The position numbers and the translations under genes are program-made. DNA of 64,000 nt from Marinobacterium iners (GTDB lineage: Bacteria; Pseudomonadota; Gammaproteobacteria; Pseudomonadales; Balneatricaceae), in NCBI RefSeq assembly GCF_017310015.1, contig NZ_CP022297.1:3534001-3598000 (forward strand), read 5' to 3'. Shown piece after piece: positions 39,581-50,207 of the stretch; position 1 is the stretch's first letter, and every line of letters starts with the position of its first letter. A model generated the notes under the pieces. That model worked only from the letters and a program-made list of their open reading frames with translations, searched no databases and was not told where the DNA came from.

Positions 39581-39615
39581 AAAACCCCCGCCTCCTTGTG
39601 AGAAGCGGGGGTTTT
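39581..39615 (-). terminator. Intrinsic terminator after giant gene B
   Basis: A perfect 11-bp stem (AAAACCCCCGC / GCGGGGGTTTT) with a 13-base loop, 55 bases past the stop of giant gene B. On the minus strand it ends in a T-run. The following glycosyltransferase starts only 20 bases later, so that gene depends on read-through or a promoter embedded here. Confidence 0.85.
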
Positions 39616-39669
39616 ATCAGCCATCACTGGCCCGCACTGTAGGCGGGTCAGTGAGTGAAGCGCTTAGCT

Positions 39670-42600
39670 TCAGGCTACGATGTCGCCAAAGACGAAGTTG
39701 TTTTCGTCGATACCTGTCAGCGCTATAACACCGTCGACTGTGCCATCTTCGTTCGCGTCGAAGAACAGCAAGCCTGTAGCATCATCAACTTCAGCCGTAG
39801 CATCATTATCTGCCAGAGAAGTCAGATAGTAACGTACCACACCATCCATAGCGTTATTGGCGTTAACCAAGGCTGTTTCGTAATCTGCAACTTCAGCTTC
39901 TGCAAGGAAGTTGGTTGCAGTACCTGCTACCAGGTCAAGGTCAATCACATCTTCACCGCTGATGAAGTCTGTAATCAAATCGGCCTGTGCATCGACAATG
40001 CTGTCACCAAGCGCACCGTCAACAGAAGCACCGGAGCCTTCGAAGCCACCTTCAGTGTCCAGAACTACAGTGAAACCACCATTGTTTGGAATTGCATCCT
40101 CAATAGTCAGCTCATTGCCATTCACTGTAGCGCTAAACTCAACATTACCGTCAATTGCACTTGCAAGATTTGCAAGGACATTGGCAACAGTCTCGTTTGC
40201 ACCAGCTTCATAGGTGAACGTTGTAGCAGTACCCGGGCCTACCGGATCCAGTTCAACGATGTATTTTTCACCGGCTACGACTGTATCAGTATCGGCTGTA
40301 CCAATTGTCACAACAGTCTGCTGTGGCTGATCGGTTCCATCGGCAATGCTAGCCACAACTCCAGTACCGCCAGAGTCGGTAACTGTGTTAATTGTGAAAC
40401 TAGCACCGTCAGCATTATTGACGGTTACAACTTCATTCACCGGGATGGCAGTGAAACCGTTAACTCCATTGAACGCGGATGCAATCTTACCTGCAACCAG
40501 TTCCGGCGTATCACTTTCGGCCAATACAACCTCAAGGTTATTGGTGTTCGGTGATCCGTTCAGTGTATACACAATGGTGATTGAACCAGCCTGCGTCACG
40601 GCACCGGTGGTAACTGTAATAAGCTCACGGTCCACGTTCGCTTGCGGTGTGGTGTAAGACATTGCAGCCGGTGTGCTGGTACCTACCACAAAGTGGAAAG
40701 TATCTTCACCACCGTTACCTGTCAGAACATCAGCACCGTTCTGAACCGAATCACCACCGTCAATGATGTCATCGTTGGCGCTGCCGGTCAGGACGTTGGC
40801 ACCGGACTCGCCACCATTCAGTGTGAAGCCGTTGCTTCCACCGGCAAGTGATACGTCGATGGTGCTGTCGCCTGAATGACCGGTCAGGGCTGCTGTACCG
40901 TTGTTGATGGTCTCCGCCGTAGCGACGAACTCAACAATGTCATCTGCAGTTACAGACGCGCCAGAGGACACAATCAGAACATCCTGCTCTTCAGTAGTGT
41001 TCTCATCCTCGTCATCCGCTTCAGAGCGAAGATCCATAACAATGTCAGAACCTGCTGTGATCTCGAAGGTATCACTGCCGCCACGACCATAGAGTGTGTC
41101 GTCGCCAGTTCCACCGATCAGCGTATCGTCGTCTTCACCTGCCAAGATTTCGTTCGCGAAGCCAGTAGAGCCCGTAATGGTCTGACCGATTACTTCACCG
41201 GTGTCATCCTCACCGCTTATGAATGTAGCCGCGAACACATCATTCGCATCATCTTCCGTCAGAACTACAGCCGACATGTCAACGTTAGCGGTACGCAGTT
41301 GGCCGAAGATGCTAGCAGTAGCGTCATCGCCGTTACCGATAACCTCAACGGTACCTGAGCCAACGACTTCAACACCATCAGCCGCAAGTTCAGCAACCTG
41401 TGCAACGGTCAGGATCAGCGTCTGATCAGCCGGTACATCGATGGTTACGTTGGTCAGATCCAGCGTTACCTCGGTCAGGTCCACTTCACCTTCGATGGTC
41501 AGGCTGCCGCCATCCACTTCCAGGATCGCGCCCGCTTCGAACATCGGGTCGGTGGTTTCCTGAATGGTCAGGTCAACGTTTACGAATCTCCAAGTGCTGC
41601 CATCTTCCAGCAGCGGAGAGGTCACAACGCCGTCAACATTACCTTCGCCCAGGATTGCGGTGACTGTACCAGTACCTGTTCCGCCATTCAGCGTAAAGGC
41701 ATCGGATGCAGAGTCATCGTCTGTACCATCGATCAGTGCCAGAACACCCAGATTTACATCACCGTCGCCAGTGATTGTGATCGCACTCAGCTCTGCACCG
41801 GCCACACCGGCGTACGGAACACCGTTGCCATCCAGGTTGAGGACGTACTCGCCTTCAGCTTCGCCTGCAACGTGGCCGAGGTAGACATCGCTATCGAATG
41901 TCTCCGGATCAGGTTGATTGTCATCAACACCAGTATTGATGTTGAGAGTTTCAACGTCATTCAGCGCCGCTGCCGGGCTACCACCGGTCACGGTCAGAAC
42001 ACCGTTATGCTGAGTCGCATCGATGTTAACTACCGCGTTGACTTCAGGATCGATGGTATCCAGTGACTTGATGGTGACATCTTCGCTACCGGTTACTACC
42101 AGATTCGCAGTAGAACCTGCAGTGTCGGCATCAAAGTAGATGGTACCCACTTCAAGGCCAACTTCAGAGGCGTTGATGGTTACATTCAGCAGTTCAAGGT
42201 TTGCACCGCTGCTGATGTCACCGATCACGTTGTTGCCTGTCGGCAGCACGTTGTCCGGGGCTATACCGTCATCTTCCCACTCATCCGGCAGCAGCGGATC
42301 GTTCGAATCGTCTTCTGCCAGTTCAGAGTTAATGGTCAGGGTATCAAAGGTCACTGTATCAGGATCGGTGTTGCCACCCATCTGATCATTCAGCACCAGA
42401 TTGCCCAGATTCACCTCACCGCCGAGGGTCAGCACGAGATTTTCAACGTAGTTCAGCGCGTCGAGGTCGCTGAACTCGAAGCCCTGGTCAACATTGGAGA
42501 AGGCCACAACTTCGATCCGACGAGTAAAGCCTTCAGCCGTATCAAGACCCGGTACCGCAAAGCCCATATCCGCCGGGAATTCGATGCGGATGATGGATTC

Positions 42601-45600
42601 CGGCAGCTTGTTCATGATCTCAGCGAAGTTGGCATCGTTCGCCAGAACTTCAGTGATCCACAGACGACCGATATCGGCACTGTAGCCCGATACATCGATC
42701 TGGTCTGCTACCTCAACGTCGCCGGTGATGGTGTCAAAGTACCACACAACGTTCACGCCGTCGGTGCCATTACCACCCACTTCTACCACATCGATGGTGC
42801 GCTCAGCCTGTTCAGCCGTGCTGAAACGGATGTTCTGTCCAGCGCTGAAGTCATCACCCAAACCGAACAGTTTGATGGTGAATTCACCCAGATCCGTGTT
42901 CGGATCCAGCAGTACGTCTGCAAAGGTTGCATCCGTACCGGATACCGTTTTCAGCGTCGCAACCATGTTGGTGACGTTGATGTCTTCCAGGTGAACTTCT
43001 TCGGTGCTCAGGTCAACCACTTCAACCGTTGCAGTAGCATCTGTCGCTTCGACAATGTTCAGGGTATTCGCCTGCTCAGCGGTCAGCGTCAGAGTCACGC
43101 CGTCAGCCAGCACAATCGCATTGGTCTGGTTGATGGTGAGGCTGTCCAGATTGCTCCAGTCAGTGTTCTGATCGATGTACAGCGTGGTGTTGGCACCCAG
43201 ATCGATGGTCAGAGAACCATTCGTGTAGATGTTAGTACCCAGATGTACCTCAGAGCCTGCTGCTGCATTGGAGAAGTCAAGCGTGGTACCGCTGGCTGTT
43301 GCCGGATCAGCGTCAGCATTCACGGTCAGGCCGTGGAAGGTGACGTTGGTTTCACCGGTACCTGAGGTGAAGGCAAACAGGTTGGCATCAACGTTAGAGA
43401 CGTTCTCAATGGTCAGCATGCCGGCAAGGCCGGACGCGTCAATGGCCGACAGCACATCGTCACCATCAATACCATCCTGAAGGTCTTCTATTGCTTCAGC
43501 CGTACCGAAGTACATGCTGCCAGTGCTTGCACCCTCAAGGGTAATTGTCTTGACATCACCCGACACAGATGCAGACGCACCGGTGATGGTGAGTGCACCT
43601 GTACCATCATTGGTCACAACCAATGCATCAACTTCGTCATCAGACACATCGAGTCGTTCGATGGTGACGTCGGCTGTTGACTCTTCGGTAATGGTCAGAC
43701 GAGCGGTTGCACCACTTTCAACGGATGTGAAGTAAATACCGTCAGCTGTACCCTGAGCATCATCTGCGATGATCAGATCCTGCGTCGCGGTAATGTTGAC
43801 GTTCAGTACGTTGTTTTCCGCACCGTCAGTCGCAAAGCCATCACGTCCGTCAATTGCACCGGAGATGCGGTTGGCCACTACACCCGTATTGCCGTTGTTG
43901 GCGTCTTGCAGGTTTTCAGCCGTGCCTTCAGAGATGATGGTGATGGTCTGCAGGAATTTTTCTTCTGCAGTGCCATCCTTGTTATCGCGTGTCGACAGAA
44001 TAATGTCGCCATCGATATGCGTGCCACCCAGCAGGTTCAGCGTCAGAGACTGGACTTCATCGTTCGTATCCGGGTCGTTGAACATCAGGAAGCCATCAAC
44101 CGTTACCCCTTCTTCTACCGTTACGACACGGTACGTCGGGTTCAGGAGACCAAGCTGTTCCGGATCATGGTAGATCTGCAGCGTCACATCGCTGGACAGC
44201 TCATAGAGCAGCGCTTCGATGTTAGTGCCATCGACCATGGTGTTCAGGGCTTTCAGGGTTGAAACCTTGTAGCCTGATGCGTCGATCACGAAGTCCGGGT
44301 AGTCGAACAGGTACGGCGGTACCGTGTCGAACATGTACACCAGGGTGGTGTCTGCACCCGCTTCGCTGTTCACAACCAGACCGTTGGCCTGTGTGATGTT
44401 GACCAGACCCAGGGTCTGACCATCAGCCAGCAGGAAGCTTGCAGACGGGTCATTGGTCAGGCCATCAGCATCCAGGTCCGCTTCAGAGTTCGCGACCAGC
44501 TGGCCGCCTTCGAAGGTACCCAGATCAACACGGTCTTCACCCAAGGTGATTGTGATAGCGGTCGGGTCAGCCAGACCACTTGCCACGCCCGTGATATCGA
44601 AACCGGCGTCAACATCGTCCTGAGTCAGGTCGGTGATGTTGAGTGCGGTTGCGTTCGTGATGGTGCCAGTACCGGCCAGCTGATTGAACTGAGCCGCTGT
44701 CAGCGTCAGGGTTCCACCGTTGGCATCAATGCTGACGACGCCAGTCAGGTTAACCGTGGCATCCAGTACCACATCGGAACCATCCAGTACCAGCGCAACT
44801 TCATCGATGTTTTCATCGATTGTGGTGAAGTCGAAGGCAGAGCCGTCATAGCCGTTGATTGTCAGGTCTTCCGTCAACGTTCCTTCAGTGCCCACGACAT
44901 TTTCTGCACCCAGTGCAGTCAGCTGCGTGAAGGACAATGTCAGAGCCGCATCGTCAGCGAGTGTAACAGCGCTAACGCCGGACAGGTCATCGTCAGACAG
45001 GTCTACGGTACCTTCCACTGTCAGCGCGATGCTGCTGCCAGTGAAGCTCAGTGCATCGTCTGCGTCGAACCCTGTAGCCGAACCATCGATGGTGGCGGAT
45101 ACAGTGCCAGTACCGGAGTTGTTGACGGTCAGTGCATCGACGTCGTCATCAGTCGTGTCGAGCAGTCCCAGTGCCACGTCGGCTGTACCGGTGATTTCAA
45201 CCGTTGCAGCTGCAGCATCCTGATCGTTAATACCCCAGGCGTCGTCACCGTTAACGGCGGAGAACACGATACCATCCATGCGCAGGTCTTGAGTCGCATT
45301 GATGGTGACGTCCAGAAGGTTGTTCTCTTCGGAGTCGTCTTCGTAGCCACTGTTGTCAGTATCGTTGGTGCTACCCTGGCTGGCGAGGGTACCAGCCGCT
45401 GTCAGCGTACCGATGACGTTGGCGGTTTCGCCCGACATCAGGTTGGCCAAGTCCTGGTTATCGGCATCAACGGACTTGTTGGAGTTGATGACAACCGTTT
45501 CAAGGTGCGTGTTCAGCAGCGGATTGCCGTCTGCATCGGTCTTGATTGCAGAAGACAGGTCAACATCCTGCAGTTCTACGCCACCTTCAAGGTTCAGCGT

Positions 45601-48600
45601 GAAGTTCTGAACTTCAGTATCCAGCGCCAGTTTGTTGAATTCCAGATTACCTACAACTGTGGTCTGTGCTTCAACCGTGACAGTCTGATCACCTTCGATG
45701 ACCAAGCCTTCGCCATTGAAAATGACTTTTTCAACGGTAAACGGCAGGCCTGCCAGCAGGGCATCAACGTTCACGCCGTTCTGCAGCAGGGTGTTGGCCA
45801 GGTAGATCTGGGACACATCAAAGCCAGACGCGTCAATCGATGTGGTGGCGCCGATGGTCTCATCAAGGATTTTGATGATTGCATCAATACCGGCTACATC
45901 AATGCCATCCAGCTCTTCGAGCGCCTCAACAGACAGCGTGGTGCCATCCGCCAGGGTGATGGTATCAACACCGGTCAGGTTTGTAGCGTCGACCAGCGTG
46001 ACACTTTCAGCCGTGGTGATGTTGATGTTTGCCGCTGTGATTGCTGATGTATCCAGCACACCATTTTCAAGATCAGCCTGACTCAGGTCAGTGATATTGA
46101 TGGTCACTGTGGAAAGATCCACAGCAGTGCCTTCGTCGGAACCGTCAAGCACTGTAATGATGCCACCGTTGCTGCCGTTCAACTGCTGGAACTGTGCAGC
46201 CGTCAGGTTCAGGGTGGTACCTTCGTACACTTCCAGTGTAGTGATGCCGGTCAGGTCAGTCGCTGAGTTCAGCGTAACATCGCTCTGCTCAACTACGCGC
46301 AGGGTGAGGTTTGTTACGTCAACTTCAAAGTCTGCACGGCTGAACGGCTGATCATTCAGCTCGGTCAGGGTCAGACTGCCTTCACCCGAGAAGTTCTCTG
46401 CACCGATGGTGTAGGCCTGGTCCAGGGTCAATGCAAGCTGTGCATTCTCGGACAGGCTCACGCTGGTGATGTTCGACAGCTCAGTTCCTGTCAGGTCTGC
46501 ACTGTCAGAACCATTACCATCGCCGATTACCAGTGCGATTTCACCAGCACCCATGATGCTGGCGATAGCACCGTCGGCTGCATCGTCAATGGTCAGCGTA
46601 GTGCTGCCTGCCGCACCTTCGAAGGTCAGCGGAGTTTCATTCGCTTCCCAGAGGTCAACGGTGACCGCGAGATCACCTGCGACACCAGAGGCATCGAAAG
46701 ATGTCAGGCCGCTCGGCAGATCGCCTGCGATCGTCAGGTTGGCATCTGCAGACACCGCCAGATCGGTCAGGTTAGCGCCGGACAGAGACTCAACAACGGT
46801 GTTGCCGCCTTCGATGTTGATGATAGCCGCAGTTGCGTCAGTAGAGATACCTTGAACCTGCTGTACTTCGCCAGCCGGCAGTGTATCCAGACCCACAACG
46901 TTGACAACAGCCGTAGCGCCTTCAGGACGCGCGAAGTTGGCAACCAGTCCACCCACTGCATAACCGTCCTGCTTGTCGTAGACCACTTCCATCAGGAAGT
47001 CAACGCCGCGCTCAGTATTGCCGAAGGTGATGGTGGTGTTGTCGTTGCCACGCAGACCCAGGGTTTCGAGGTCTTTAGTGGTTTCACAGGTCCAGAATTC
47101 ACGGTCTCCATCGTTCATGTCGGTAACGACATAGGTGTGAACGCCGCTGGAGACCAGACCGCCTTCTGCGTTTGTGGCTGTACCGTCGTCACCCACGTTG
47201 CCAGTCAGTTCAACATTGACACGTGCGCCGTTACCATAGATCGCATCCGCGTTTTCGAAGCCAGACAGGGTCAGGTTGTTGACCACGCCGCCTACGCTGG
47301 AGAAATCAACGATGAAGCCGTTGGTCGCTACGCCATTGTCAACGCCCAGTGCAATCGCGCTGCCGCCTTCAATCGGACGACCCCAATCATCTACACCGCC
47401 TTCAACCGGAGTGAAGGTCAAGTCAGACTCACCGGTAATGCGCAGGAAGGTTTCGATGGTCTCAAACGGACCGATCTCAGACATCTCGTCGGTGTTGATG
47501 ACCAGACGGCTGTAAGACGGTACATCCGCAGGACGGTCGTAACCGTTCATGTTGCGGTCGATCAGGACGTTTTGGCCCCATTCGTTACGATCAACAGTGG
47601 TGTTTGAATCGTTACCATCTTCGCCGAAGTCACTCGACAGTGAACCACCAGACAGTGCCACTCCGTCAACAATGCTGCGCGCGTCGTCGCTGCTGTTGAA
47701 CGGGTCGAAGTCCAGACCGGCATTGGTGATCAGTACGCTGCCAGACTGCTGGTCGCCGTTGTTGTCGTTCGCCAGGGTTACGCCCTGCTCGGCAACGCGG
47801 GTGTGCAGCTGTTCAGCGGTCATTTCCAGGGTAACGCCGTCCTGGATTTCCAGGATCAGGTCGACACCAACCGGCAGGTTATCCACACCCAGATCAGTCA
47901 GGGAGGTGGATTCAGTAACGATGATCTTCACCTGCGCAGAGGTGTAGAACGGTGCACCTTCAACGGCGAAGTTCTCGGCACCAATGGCCGCAAACTGAGC
48001 GTCCGTCAGGGTCAGAATACCGCCGTCAACGTCGAAGTTCAGTACAACGTTTTCAACACCGGACAGTTCTGCAGCACGCAGGTCAGAGGCGTTCTCAACG
48101 TACAGGGTGATGTTTTCACCACTGATGGAGGAGCCTTCCAGCGCCACAATGCCGAAGTCGAATGATGCCAGGTCACGACCCAGTACAACGGTGTCTTCGC
48201 CCGTGCCAGTATCGATATTTACCAGTGCAGCCCAGTTGCCATCGGCATTCAGACCAGTTGTATCAGTCATGCCAGAGATAACGATGGTGTCGTTACCTTC
48301 ACCGGTGGTGATGTTCATCTCATCAGCGCTTACGGTGATGCTGTTGTCACCGCCTGCGGCGTTGATGGATACAGTCTCACCGCGCACAGAGGAGATCACG
48401 TCGTTGCCTTCACCGGTGGTGATGCTGACGGTATCAGAGTCGTCGGTAGTGATGGTGTTGTTGCCGCTACCCGCTGTAATGGTAACAACGTCGCCGGAGG
48501 TGGCGCTGAATTCATTGTCGCCATTGCCGCCGTTGATGGTGACAGCCTTGCCATTGCTGTTGGCCTGGAACTGGTCATCCGCTTCAGCGGTACCGGTGAA

Positions 48601-49932
48601 GATCACTTCATCAGCGTGGCCATCAATGGTCAGATCCACACCGCCGGTGTTGGCAGAGGCATCGATCACAGCCGGACGATCGGTATTGAAACCAGCCGCC
48701 ATGTTCTCTTCAACGGAGAAGATTGCTTCGCCGCTGATGTTCAGGTGGCTCAAAGTGCCGCCTGCGAAGAACTGATGCATGTGGTTCTCGGTACCCTGAG
48801 AATCGATATTCAGGGTCGAGGCGTTGTGCAGCAGGTTGATATCGGCATTAACATCACCGATTGCCAGCTCAATGTTCAATGCACCGGTCAGGCCTTCGCC
48901 GTAGTGAACGGTCACGTCCTGGCTGAACTCGCCTTCGAAGCGGGTCAGCGCGCCGTTGCGAACACCGGCAATTGTCAGCGTACCCAGTTCCGCTTCATTA
49001 ACACCGTCAAAGTCGGATTCGGTGATAGTCAGCTTTTCAAGATCAACGGCACGGGACAGGTCGATGGTGGAATCGTTGGAACCGTTACCGGACAGATCCG
49101 GGTAGGTGCTGTCGCCGCTGTCATTGGTGTAGACGTTTGGCAGGTTTTCGATGTTGATCGTCTGGATGTTCAACAGCTCTTTAGGCTGAGCGTAGTAGCC
49201 TTTGGCGTCGATTTCCAGAGTATTGTTGCCCTCACCACCGTCGATGTAGGCACCGTGCAGCAGGTCCAGACGGCCTGCAACGATGAAGTCATCCGCAGCA
49301 GAGGTTTTACCGATCTCTTCGGTACCACCGTTGTTCTGAGTCGGGGTCAGGATGATCGGGTGGTTGGTAACGATAGTATCGCCTTCAACAACGGCATCGA
49401 TCAGAATCGGGTTACCATCGGCGTCAACCATCGGGGTGCCTTCGGCATCTGTTGCCTGAACCTGATAGGCGACTTCTTTCTCGAACAGGCGAGAGTTGCC
49501 ATCGGCATCAAACAGCAGACCGTTCAGGTACTCGAACTGTTCCTGAGTCAGGGAGACAACTGTCTCAGCAACCGTACCGTCCAGCAGCGTAACGCGGATC
49601 TGGTAGTTACCGGTGTAGTCGCCATCCTTGCCGGTGTCGAAGCCCGTGTCAGCGTCATTATCGCCAACCGTTACAGAGCCGTCGCCGGTATTGTTGAACT
49701 GATCGCCCTGGCCGCCCTGGATTGAGTCCGCGGCCCCTTCGATCGTAATCTGAGCAATCTGGCCCAGGCTAGCGTTGATGACACCAAATACGTCATCGGC
49801 CATATCGGCTGCTGTGAACAGGTAGGCATTAACTGTATTCCACACCTGACCGGCCGGTACGCCTTCGCCAGTTTCCGGGTTGCCCCAGTAGGTCAGCATC
49901 TGAGTCGGATAAGTATCCGGCAGCTCGACCAC
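39670..49932 (-). CDS. Giant RTX/beta-repeat surface protein B, apparently missing its N-terminal domain
   Basis: A paralogue of giant protein A, about 3,420 aa, Gly/Asp/Thr-rich. Residues 11-500 match A residues about 205-560 (TYWG, QNNGGT, LEIDAKGYY, HYGEG, GGVDLTIDG). Then come LTLTAxQ beta-repeats and three D-x-SG[YF] modules. RTX repeats (GEDDDTLIGGTGDDTLYG; TGNGGEDTFHF) and a C-terminal FFDANEDGTVDG...FGDIVA tail typical of type I secretion signals follow. The GTG at 49932 is the only usual start downstream of a stop at 49996-49998, but it lacks a Shine-Dalgarno site. Sequence resembling A (SLTENVTVVELP) continues upstream of it, and no DUF4214 is present. The 5' end is therefore probably truncated and expression is doubtful. 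Confidence 0.85.
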   Translation of the reverse strand: MVELPDTYPTQMLTYWGNPETGEGVPAGQVWNTVNAYLFTAADMADDVFGVINASLGQIAQITIEGAADSIQGGQGDQFNNTGDGSVTVGDNDADTGFDTGKDGDYTGNYQIRVTLLDGTVAETVVSLTQEQFEYLNGLLFDADGNSRLFEKEVAYQVQATDAEGTPMVDADGNPILIDAVVEGDTIVTNHPIILTPTQNNGGTEEIGKTSAADDFIVAGRLDLLHGAYIDGGEGNNTLEIDAKGYYAQPKELLNIQTINIENLPNVYTNDSGDSTYPDLSGNGSNDSTIDLSRAVDLEKLTITESDFDGVNEAELGTLTIAGVRNGALTRFEGEFSQDVTVHYGEGLTGALNIELAIGDVNADINLLHNASTLNIDSQGTENHMHQFFAGGTLSHLNISGEAIFSVEENMAAGFNTDRPAVIDASANTGGVDLTIDGHADEVIFTGTAEADDQFQANSNGKAVTINGGNGDNEFSATSGDVVTITAGSGNNTITTDDSDTVSITTGEGNDVISSVRGETVSINAAGGDNSITVSADEMNITTGEGNDTIVISGMTDTTGLNADGNWAALVNIDTGTGEDTVVLGRDLASFDFGIVALEGSSISGENITLYVENASDLRAAELSGVENVVLNFDVDGGILTLTDAQFAAIGAENFAVEGAPFYTSAQVKIIVTESTSLTDLGVDNLPVGVDLILEIQDGVTLEMTAEQLHTRVAEQGVTLANDNNGDQQSGSVLITNAGLDFDPFNSSDDARSIVDGVALSGGSLSSDFGEDGNDSNTTVDRNEWGQNVLIDRNMNGYDRPADVPSYSRLVINTDEMSEIGPFETIETFLRITGESDLTFTPVEGGVDDWGRPIEGGSAIALGVDNGVATNGFIVDFSSVGGVVNNLTLSGFENADAIYGNGARVNVELTGNVGDDGTATNAEGGLVSSGVHTYVVTDMNDGDREFWTCETTKDLETLGLRGNDNTTITFGNTERGVDFLMEVVYDKQDGYAVGGLVANFARPEGATAVVNVVGLDTLPAGEVQQVQGISTDATAAIINIEGGNTVVESLSGANLTDLAVSADANLTIAGDLPSGLTSFDASGVAGDLAVTVDLWEANETPLTFEGAAGSTTLTIDDAADGAIASIMGAGEIALVIGDGNGSDSADLTGTELSNITSVSLSENAQLALTLDQAYTIGAENFSGEGSLTLTELNDQPFSRADFEVDVTNLTLRVVEQSDVTLNSATDLTGITTLEVYEGTTLNLTAAQFQQLNGSNGGIITVLDGSDEGTAVDLSTVTINITDLSQADLENGVLDTSAITAANINITTAESVTLVDATNLTGVDTITLADGTTLSVEALEELDGIDVAGIDAIIKILDETIGATTSIDASGFDVSQIYLANTLLQNGVNVDALLAGLPFTVEKVIFNGEGLVIEGDQTVTVEAQTTVVGNLEFNKLALDTEVQNFTLNLEGGVELQDVDLSSAIKTDADGNPLLNTHLETVVINSNKSVDADNQDLANLMSGETANVIGTLTAAGTLASQGSTNDTDNSGYEDDSEENNLLDVTINATQDLRMDGIVFSAVNGDDAWGINDQDAAAATVEITGTADVALGLLDTTDDDVDALTVNNSGTGTVSATIDGSATGFDADDALSFTGSSIALTVEGTVDLSDDDLSGVSAVTLADDAALTLSFTQLTALGAENVVGTEGTLTEDLTINGYDGSAFDFTTIDENIDEVALVLDGSDVVLDATVNLTGVVSIDANGGTLTLTAAQFNQLAGTGTITNATALNITDLTQDDVDAGFDITGVASGLADPTAITITLGEDRVDLGTFEGGQLVANSEADLDADGLTNDPSASFLLADGQTLGLVNITQANGLVVNSEAGADTTLVYMFDTVPPYLFDYPDFVIDASGYKVSTLKALNTMVDGTNIEALLYELSSDVTLQIYHDPEQLGLLNPTYRVVTVEEGVTVDGFLMFNDPDTNDEVQSLTLNLLGGTHIDGDIILSTRDNKDGTAEEKFLQTITIISEGTAENLQDANNGNTGVVANRISGAIDGRDGFATDGAENNVLNVNITATQDLIIADDAQGTADGIYFTSVESGATARLTITEESTADVTIERLDVSDDEVDALVVTNDGTGALTITGASASVSGDVKTITLEGASTGSMYFGTAEAIEDLQDGIDGDDVLSAIDASGLAGMLTIENVSNVDANLFAFTSGTGETNVTFHGLTVNADADPATASGTTLDFSNAAAGSEVHLGTNIYTNGSLTIDLGANTTLYIDQNTDWSNLDSLTINQTNAIVLADGVTLTLTAEQANTLNIVEATDATATVEVVDLSTEEVHLEDINVTNMVATLKTVSGTDATFADVLLDPNTDLGEFTIKLFGLGDDFSAGQNIRFSTAEQAERTIDVVEVGGNGTDGVNVVWYFDTITGDVEVADQIDVSGYSADIGRLWITEVLANDANFAEIMNKLPESIIRIEFPADMGFAVPGLDTAEGFTRRIEVVAFSNVDQGFEFSDLDALNYVENLVLTLGGEVNLGNLVLNDQMGGNTDPDTVTFDTLTINSELAEDDSNDPLLPDEWEDDGIAPDNVLPTGNNVIGDISSGANLELLNVTINASEVGLEVGTIYFDADTAGSTANLVVTGSEDVTIKSLDTIDPEVNAVVNIDATQHNGVLTVTGGSPAAALNDVETLNINTGVDDNQPDPETFDSDVYLGHVAGEAEGEYVLNLDGNGVPYAGVAGAELSAITITGDGDVNLGVLALIDGTDDDSASDAFTLNGGTGTGTVTAILGEGNVDGVVTSPLLEDGSTWRFVNVDLTIQETTDPMFEAGAILEVDGGSLTIEGEVDLTEVTLDLTNVTIDVPADQTLILTVAQVAELAADGVEVVGSGTVEVIGNGDDATASIFGQLRTANVDMSAVVLTEDDANDVFAATFISGEDDTGEVIGQTITGSTGFANEILAGEDDDTLIGGTGDDTLYGRGGSDTFEITAGSDIVMDLRSEADDEDENTTEEQDVLIVSSGASVTADDIVEFVATAETINNGTAALTGHSGDSTIDVSLAGGSNGFTLNGGESGANVLTGSANDDIIDGGDSVQNGADVLTGNGGEDTFHFVVGTSTPAAMSYTTPQANVDRELITVTTGAVTQAGSITIVYTLNGSPNTNNLEVVLAESDTPELVAGKIASAFNGVNGFTAIPVNEVVTVNNADGASFTINTVTDSGGTGVVASIADGTDQPQQTVVTIGTADTDTVVAGEKYIVELDPVGPGTATTFTYEAGANETVANVLANLASAIDGNVEFSATVNGNELTIEDAIPNNGGFTVVLDTEGGFEGSGASVDGALGDSIVDAQADLITDFISGEDVIDLDLVAGTATNFLAEAEVADYETALVNANNAMDGVVRYYLTSLADNDATAEVDDATGLLFFDANEDGTVDGVIALTGIDENNFVFGDIVA
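42500..46000 (-). repeat. Three ~1.5-kb modules in gene B shared with gene A
   Basis: Module landmarks D-x-SG[YF]-x-V/A are found near 45820 (DASGFDVSQIYL), 44270 (DASGYKVSTLKAL) and 42680 (DVSGYSADIGRLW). They are spaced about 1.55 kb apart and flanked by the same LTLTAxQ, VTIND/INSE and TLNLxGG segments as the modules in gene A. Confidence 0.65.
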
Positions 49933-49995
49933 TGTGACATTTTCAGTCAGCGACCAAATAGCACCTACAGGTAAGATATTGTTTATAAAGCCGCG

Positions 49996-50207
49996 TTAGC
50001 AACACTAATAGCTGTTTTTTTGAGTTTTCTACGCTATGTCTATTTTTCCGAGTCGATCCGCACCCAACAGAATCGATCTAATACCTTCAGGATCGCTTAT
50101 CTGACGCGCCCTGCAGCCCCCTGCCTCCAGCATTTATTTTTCTTCACAGTTTCTTCATTTCAGATCAATTCCAGCGCACTCAGCAGCACTATCCTCTCTT
50201 CATCCCT
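49996..50207. other. Non-coding junction between giant gene B and the integrated element
   Basis: About 210 bases. On the minus strand this is where the missing N-terminal part of gene B would be expected, but translation in the three minus frames shows no DUF4214-like sequence and the gene B frame meets a stop at 49996-49998. It contains a T-rich stretch and no recognisable tRNA. It is a candidate recombination or deletion junction. Confidence 0.5.

Noticed and set aside
38305..39627. Longer start of the GT9-like gene at 39627
   Set aside because: It would translate through the giant-gene terminator hairpin, and the downstream ATG at 39561 has a proper RBS.
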